A DNA stretch of 64,000 bases from Acidimicrobiaceae bacterium (GTDB taxonomy: Bacteria; Actinomycetota; Acidimicrobiia; Acidimicrobiales; Ilumatobacteraceae): the NCBI GenBank assembly GCA_947450115.1, contig CANFUE010000005.1:1-64000 (forward strand). Direction: 5' to 3'. Within the stretch, counting starts at the first letter, position 1. Every line of letters starts with the position of its first letter. Below the pieces are notes generated by a model that saw only the letters and a program-made list of their open reading frames with translations, made no database searches and was not told the origin of the DNA. Shown piece by piece: positions 59,294 to 64,000 of the stretch. Position numbers and translations under genes: made by a program.

Positions 59294-60796
59294 ATGACTC
59301 TTTCACCAAAGACCCCCATTCTCGTTGGTTCTGGCCAGTCACTGCAGCGGCCAAATGACCCACGCACTGCTTCATTCGATACTGCGGCCGACCCTGTTGC
59401 GCTCATGGTGGAAGCAATTCGTTTGGCCACAGCCGATGCCGGCTTATCCTCACTTCCCGATCTCGATGCACTACGTGTTGTTGGCCTGTTGAGTTGGAAA
59501 TACGGCAACCCAGCGTGGCTCATTGCGAAAGACCTGGGTGTGACCTCGCGTGAATACGCGCTCAGTGCAATGGGTGGCAATACTCCACAATCGTTGGTGA
59601 ACGCTGCAGCCACAGAAATCCAAAATGGCCAAGCCGACATCATTGTTCTCACCGGTGGCGAATCAACTCGCACCAAGGCGCGCGCAAAGAAGGCAGGCGC
59701 CGAACTCACGTGGCGAAAAACCGGTGCCGACGTGCCCGCACCAACTGCCGTTGGCGAAGACCTCGTCATGGTGAGCGAGTACGAATTCGAACGCAAAATC
59801 ATCATGCCGGTGCAGGTGTACCCGATGTTTGAAACTGCAATTCGTGCACGTGCCGGACGCAGTGTTCAAGATCATCAAAAACACATTTCTGAATTGTGGT
59901 CGCGCTTCAGCAATGTTGCGGCAAAGAACCCCAATGCCTGGTCGCAAAATGCAATGAGTGCTGAAGACATTCGTACCGCTGGGCCCAATAACCGCATGAT
60001 TGGTTTCCCGTATCCGAAATTCATGAACTCGAACAATGACGTCGATATGGGTGCTGCACTCATTATGTGCTCGGTAGAAAAAGCTGAAGCGCTCGGTATT
60101 CCTCGCGATCGATGGATCTTTATTCACTCCGGTACCGACTGCCATGAGCATCAGTACATCTCTGAGCGCTGGACCTTTGCTGAAACTCCAGCAATTGAGC
60201 TGGGTGGAAAACTTGCCTTGCAAAACGCAGGTGTTGGCATTGACGACATTGGCATTGTCGACCTCTACTCATGTTTCCCTGCAGCTGTGCAACTTGGCGC
60301 ACAATCACTTGGTCTCGATATCAATGCGCAACTCACTCGTACTGGTGGCTTGCCTTTTGCTGGTGGCCCATGGAACAACTACGTCATGCACGCAATTGCC
60401 ACCGTCATGAACGACCTCCGCAATGCGCCAAACGAGCTTGGCTTGGTGTGGGCCAACGGCGGATACACCACCAAACATGCCTTCGGCGTCTACAGCACAC
60501 AGCCACCCAAGGAAGCCTTCAAACACGCATACCCGCAAGATCAGATTGACGCCATGCCACGACGCACAGTTGCCAAGGCCGCTGAAGCAGTGGGGCCAGC
60601 AACGCTCGAGGCATATTCGGTGATGCACGATCGTGATGGCAAACCTGCAATGGTGCATGCCGCTTGCCTACTTGCCGATGGTCGTCGTGCGTGGGGCGAA
60701 AGCACCGATGCCACGCTGGGCGGCGCCATGTGCACCGAAGAGTTTGTCGGACGTGCAGTAGAGCTCGATGCTGCTGGTGTCGTACACATTCAATAG
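59294..60796 (+). CDS. Thiolase-like protein, SCP2-thiolase-like type (500 aa)
   Basis: Thiolase fold annotated in actinobacteria as acetyl-CoA acetyltransferase. The position of the nucleophilic Cys reads AMGGNTPQSLVN, with no Cys, and no C-terminal CxG Cys is evident. A C-terminal beta-rich extra domain (~425-500) follows. Both traits recall mycobacterial thiolase-like protein TLP1, which binds CoA without classical thiolysis. Function probably in lipid or acyl-CoA metabolism; catalysis uncertain. Confidence 0.85.
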   Translation: MTLSPKTPILVGSGQSLQRPNDPRTASFDTAADPVALMVEAIRLATADAGLSSLPDLDALRVVGLLSWKYGNPAWLIAKDLGVTSREYALSAMGGNTPQSLVNAAATEIQNGQADIIVLTGGESTRTKARAKKAGAELTWRKTGADVPAPTAVGEDLVMVSEYEFERKIIMPVQVYPMFETAIRARAGRSVQDHQKHISELWSRFSNVAAKNPNAWSQNAMSAEDIRTAGPNNRMIGFPYPKFMNSNNDVDMGAALIMCSVEKAEALGIPRDRWIFIHSGTDCHEHQYISERWTFAETPAIELGGKLALQNAGVGIDDIGIVDLYSCFPAAVQLGAQSLGLDINAQLTRTGGLPFAGGPWNNYVMHAIATVMNDLRNAPNELGLVWANGGYTTKHAFGVYSTQPPKEAFKHAYPQDQIDAMPRRTVAKAAEAVGPATLEAYSVMHDRDGKPAMVHAACLLADGRRAWGESTDATLGGAMCTEEFVGRAVELDAAGVVHIQ

Positions 60797-60825
60797 CCGT
60801 AGCGAATAGAGGGGAAAGCAGACTA

Positions 60826-62922
60826 GTGACTCAGAACGACACCTTTCCTCGGCAATACGCACGCACTCAACGCCTCTCGCTCGGCGAACCACGTAGCTTC
60901 ACTTTGTCGCCTTGCTCACAACGGTTGGTTTTTGCTCGCGCGGCATCGGGAAGCGACAGCGTCAACATGCTGTGGGTGCTCAATACCCAAACTGGTGAAG
61001 AAAAAGTTGTCTTCAACCCGCAAGCAGTGCTCGACAACACTGGCGATATCACCGCTGAAGAGTTACGCCGCCGCGAGCGGGCCCGTGAAAGCGCCAGCGG
61101 CGTTGTTTCATACTCATGTGATGTAGCAGTTGAACGTGCAGTCACCATTATTAACGGGCAACTCTTTCTTGTTGATTTACTGAATGGTCAGAGCACTGCA
61201 CTAAACATTGAACCTGGTGCTTTTGATGCGCGCCTCAATGCGCCCGGCACCCACGTTGCCTACATTCGCAACGGCGCATTATGCGTTGCCGACATTTCAA
61301 TGGGCACAGACAACACTCACGAAAAAGTTTTAGCCTCCGATCCTGCTCCTCATATTTCATGGGGCATGGCCGACTTCATTGCTGCAGAAGAAATGGGTCG
61401 TCAGCGTGGCTACTGGTGGTCGCCAAATGGTGAGCACCTTGCTGTTTGCCGTGTTGATGAATCGCCCATTGACACTTGGTTTATTGCCGACCCAGCCCAC
61501 CCGGAAAAGCCAGCTACTGAACATCGCTACCCCGCTGCCGGAACCGCAAATGCCAAAGTGACATTGCATATTGTTCAACGTGAATCAGCTGCAAGCTTTG
61601 CGGTGTCTCTGCCTTCTGCTGACGAGTATCTCAACTCTGTTGCATGGAGCGCTGCTGGGTTCATTGTCCAACTGCAATCACGCGACCAGAAATCTGTTGC
61701 TGTTTTTTCTGTTGATGCAACAACTGGAAATGCTGAAGAAATTTTCGCCGACGCCGACGATGCATGGGTGGAACTCGTGAGCGGTGTTCCTGCACTCAGC
61801 ACAACTGGGAAGTTAGTAACAACGGTTGACCGCGAGGGTGCACGACGCCTTCAGGTTGATGGTGTTCTCGTTACTCCAGCGCATTTGCAGGTACGTGCCG
61901 TGCTGCATGTAGGAGACGCCATCGTCTTTCAGGCAAACCACATCGATTCTCCATGGACTATCGACGTGTGGCGATGCGATATTGCAACACTGAGCCTCAC
62001 CTGTCTCAGCAGCTCGCACCCCGCGCCACATTCCGTTTCTGGCATTGCTACCGACAATGCATTTCTGCTGCGGGTGTCGCATATGACTGCTCCACGTGCC
62101 GAGTTTTCTATTAGTACCGGGCACAGTGTTCATTCACATGCTGAAGAAATGCTCGTTGCACCCAACGTTGCCTTTCACACCGTTGGTAACAGCAATATTC
62201 CCGTTGCCATTGTGACTCCACGCGATAACAGCACACACAAGCTTCCCGTGCTCTTCGACCCGTACGGCGGGCCACATGCACAGCGTGTGGTGGGCTCACT
62301 TCTTGCCTATGCCACCTCGCAGTGGTTTGCCGACCAAGGCTTCGTTGTGGTCATTGCCGATGGACGTGGAACTCCGGGCAAGGGAAGCACATACGAGCGC
62401 AGCGTGTTGCACGATCTTGCCGAACCTGTGCTTGTTGACCAGGTCGAAGTTGCACAAGCAATTGCGCAGTTAGAACCACGTGCCGACACCTCTCGCGTTG
62501 CAATACGTGGGTGGAGCTTTGGTGGTTACCTTGCTGCACTTGCCGTGCTTCGCCGCCCCGACATTTTCCACTGCGCAGTTGCTGGAGCTCCCGTCACCGA
62601 CTGGCGCTTGTACGACACGCACTACACCGAACGTTACTTAGGCAACCCCGCCTTGAATGCCGCCCCGTACGAGAGCACATCGCTCATCAACGACGCCCAT
62701 TTGCTTGAGCGACCGCTGCTTCTCATTCATGGTCTTGCCGACGACAATGTGGTTGCTGCTCATACTTTGCAGTTATCGAGCGCGCTACTTGCTGCAGGAA
62801 AAGATCATGAGGTGTTGCCTTTGTCTGGGGTCACACATATGACACCTCAAGAAGTTGTTGCAGAAAATTTACTGCTGCATCAACTCTCGTTTATTCAGCG
62901 TTCGTTGCCCACTGCCCCATAA
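60826..62922 (+). CDS. Dipeptidyl peptidase IV-like S9 peptidase (698 aa)
   Basis: Serine peptidase: N-terminal eight-bladed propeller-like region (~20-430) with the double-Glu motif EEMGRQRGYWWSPNG (~188) that binds the substrate amino terminus in DPP4, then alpha/beta-hydrolase with GWSFGGYLAAL (Ser ~562), Asp in HGLADDNV and His in SGVTHMTP. No signal peptide, so cytoplasmic peptide breakdown. Start GTG 60826; the upstream frame lies inside the thiolase-like gene. 3' end overlaps prmC by 32 bases. Confidence 0.9.
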   Translation: MTQNDTFPRQYARTQRLSLGEPRSFTLSPCSQRLVFARAASGSDSVNMLWVLNTQTGEEKVVFNPQAVLDNTGDITAEELRRRERARESASGVVSYSCDVAVERAVTIINGQLFLVDLLNGQSTALNIEPGAFDARLNAPGTHVAYIRNGALCVADISMGTDNTHEKVLASDPAPHISWGMADFIAAEEMGRQRGYWWSPNGEHLAVCRVDESPIDTWFIADPAHPEKPATEHRYPAAGTANAKVTLHIVQRESAASFAVSLPSADEYLNSVAWSAAGFIVQLQSRDQKSVAVFSVDATTGNAEEIFADADDAWVELVSGVPALSTTGKLVTTVDREGARRLQVDGVLVTPAHLQVRAVLHVGDAIVFQANHIDSPWTIDVWRCDIATLSLTCLSSSHPAPHSVSGIATDNAFLLRVSHMTAPRAEFSISTGHSVHSHAEEMLVAPNVAFHTVGNSNIPVAIVTPRDNSTHKLPVLFDPYGGPHAQRVVGSLLAYATSQWFADQGFVVVIADGRGTPGKGSTYERSVLHDLAEPVLVDQVEVAQAIAQLEPRADTSRVAIRGWSFGGYLAALAVLRRPDIFHCAVAGAPVTDWRLYDTHYTERYLGNPALNAAPYESTSLINDAHLLERPLLLIHGLADDNVVAAHTLQLSSALLAAGKDHEVLPLSGVTHMTPQEVVAENLLLHQLSFIQRSLPTAP

Positions 62923-63775
62923 CGATGCGGTCGAGACCCGCAAAGTCTTGGCGTACTTCAACGTGCGCATACCCCAGTTGAGCAAACTCTGTACGCAACA
63001 CATCGCCTTGCTGAAAACCCATCTCGCAAACGAGATAGCCACCAGGTGCGAGAAACTCACGTGCCTCTTGCGCAATACCTAACACGTCGCGCAAACCTTG
63101 GTTGGGAGAAAAAAGTGCTATGTGTGGCTCCCACGTACGCACTGAGTCTTCAACAAGTGGGTCAGCTTCATCGATATAGGGAGGGTTCGACACTATGACC
63201 TGAAAGGAACTGTGTAATTCGCGCGGGAGACCCGCACACCAACCGCCCTCGGTCACACGAACATTGCGCGCGTTGCGACCAATGCCGGCAATGTTTGCTC
63301 GTGCAACATCGAGCGCATCGGTAGAAATATCACTCAGCCACACTTCAGTGTTGTCGTGCGGCAATTCATTTGCCATCGATAATCCAATTGCTCCACTACC
63401 AGTGCCGATATCGGCAATGCGCAACATGTGCTCATCGCTTCGCAACTGACGTGCACAGCTCAGTGCCACTTCAACCACTTGTTCCGTTTCCGGACGCGGA
63501 ATGAGCACACGTTGGTCGATGAGCAAATCGATATGGCGAAATGGCCAATGGCCCAGCACATATTGCACTGGCTCGCCGGCCAACCTGCGCCCCACCATTG
63601 CTTGCAAAGACACGCCCATGCGCATTGTTGCTGGCTCGTTCAGCGACTCAAGAAATTCACTGCCCCCAAGCCCGCTTGCTTCTTCGCAGATCCAGCGCGC
63701 TTCTTTTTCGTCGCCGAGAAGTGACGTGGTTTCATTCCACAACTCGCGCCACGTACTTGCCTGCTCGTTACTCAT
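62891..63775 (-). CDS. prmC: Release factor glutamine methyltransferase (294 aa)
   Basis: Methylates the GGQ glutamine of release factors. SAM motif IADIGTGSGAIGLSMA and catalytic VIVSNPPYIDEADP. Start ATG 63775 (MSNEQAST); GTG 63784 is possible. Located directly after prfA, its substrate gene, the standard order. Confidence 0.95.
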   Translation of the reverse strand: MSNEQASTWRELWNETTSLLGDEKEARWICEEASGLGGSEFLESLNEPATMRMGVSLQAMVGRRLAGEPVQYVLGHWPFRHIDLLIDQRVLIPRPETEQVVEVALSCARQLRSDEHMLRIADIGTGSGAIGLSMANELPHDNTEVWLSDISTDALDVARANIAGIGRNARNVRVTEGGWCAGLPRELHSSFQVIVSNPPYIDEADPLVEDSVRTWEPHIALFSPNQGLRDVLGIAQEAREFLAPGGYLVCEMGFQQGDVLRTEFAQLGYAHVEVRQDFAGLDRIVMGQWATNAE

Positions 63776-63796
63776 GGGACACACCCAGGCTTGGGT

Positions 63797-64000
63797 TTAT
63801 TTCTCTCCGGCCAACTGCCGTGAACGTTCGTCGCTAATGAGAGCTTGCGACACTTCAAGCAAGTTGCCACTCAAAATGTCTTGCAACTTGTACAAAGTAA
63901 GCCCAATGCGGTGGTCGGTAAGGCGATTGTCTTTGTAGTTGTACGTACGAATTTTTTCACTGCGACCGCCGCCACCCGTTTGTGCTTTTCGCTGGGCAGA
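63797..64000 (-). CDS. prfA: Peptide chain release factor 1, C-terminal part (partial)
   Basis: Last 67 codons of RF1, running off the right edge. Recognisable block [20 protein letters not shown] followed by [10 protein letters not shown] and the end [10 protein letters not shown]. The GGQ motif lies outside the window. Followed 22 bases later by prmC. Confidence 0.95.
   Translation of the reverse strand, partial: SAQRKAQTGGGGRSEKIRTYNYKDNRLTDHRIGLTLYKLQDILSGNLLEVSQALISDERSRQLAGEK

Noticed and set aside
60664-60825. Longer DPP4-like N-terminus
   Set aside because: It lies inside the thiolase-like gene in another frame and reads as low-quality Arg/Cys-rich sequence.

Overview
The window looks like one contiguous stretch of chromosome from an actinobacterium of moderate GC content. 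The evidence is frequent GTG starts, many apparently leaderless genes with a TANNNT -10 box 6-7 nt before the start codon, a PASTA-domain kinase-like protein, a stand-alone RecB-like nuclease with an Fe-S cysteine pattern, a thiolase-like protein lacking the active cysteine, and secreted proteins with lysine-rich Cys-containing tails. A planktonic Acidimicrobiia-type lineage is my best guess, but it is an inference from gene content and style. No rRNA, tRNA, CRISPR array, transposase or integrase was seen, and no gene-free stretch exceeds 300 bases.

Layout. Bases 1-12,400 form an accessory region: small unknown proteins, a zinc-ribbon/DUF6508-like pair, a 562-residue exported protein, a 1464-residue secreted YVTN beta-propeller/Ig-like protein with 240-bp DNA repeats, then a leftward group made of a 740-residue secreted protein, two tiny membrane proteins too short for usual gene callers, a RecB-like nuclease and a dual-specificity phosphatase. 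Bases 12,490-24,560 carry a DEAD-box helicase, homospermidine synthase, leuA preceded by a leucine-rich leader peptide and attenuator, a ferredoxin, pyrF, a 1002-residue Tat-type lipoprotein, serA, a menC-like enolase-superfamily gene and an SCP2 protein. The lipoprotein gene sits between pyrF and a second, diverged copy of the last ~48 bp of pyrF, a footprint of gene insertion.

Bases 24,540-47,930 are mixed housekeeping: an MFS exporter, a PASTA pseudokinase, ligA, mnmA with a cysteine desulfurase (tRNA 2-thiouridine), galT, azlCD, an enoyl-CoA hydratase, meaB, an Nfu-type Fe-S scaffold, murA, a second MFS protein, a J-domain protein, an S9 peptidase and glpX. Bases 47,160-56,250 are a complete leftward F-type ATP synthase operon (atpZ, an AtpI-like gene, atpB, E, b', b, H, A, G, D, C) with two b-type subunits and a trailing SDR gene. 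Upstream of it in the same direction lie a WecA/TagO-like transferase, glyA and rpiB. The right edge holds a thiolase-like gene, a DPP4-like peptidase, prmC and the 3' end of prfA.

The most interesting items are the pyrF-tail duplication flanking the lipoprotein gene, the leuA leader, the coupled pair of tiny membrane proteins, the pseudokinase, and the exported N-terminal extension on the ATP synthase b' subunit.
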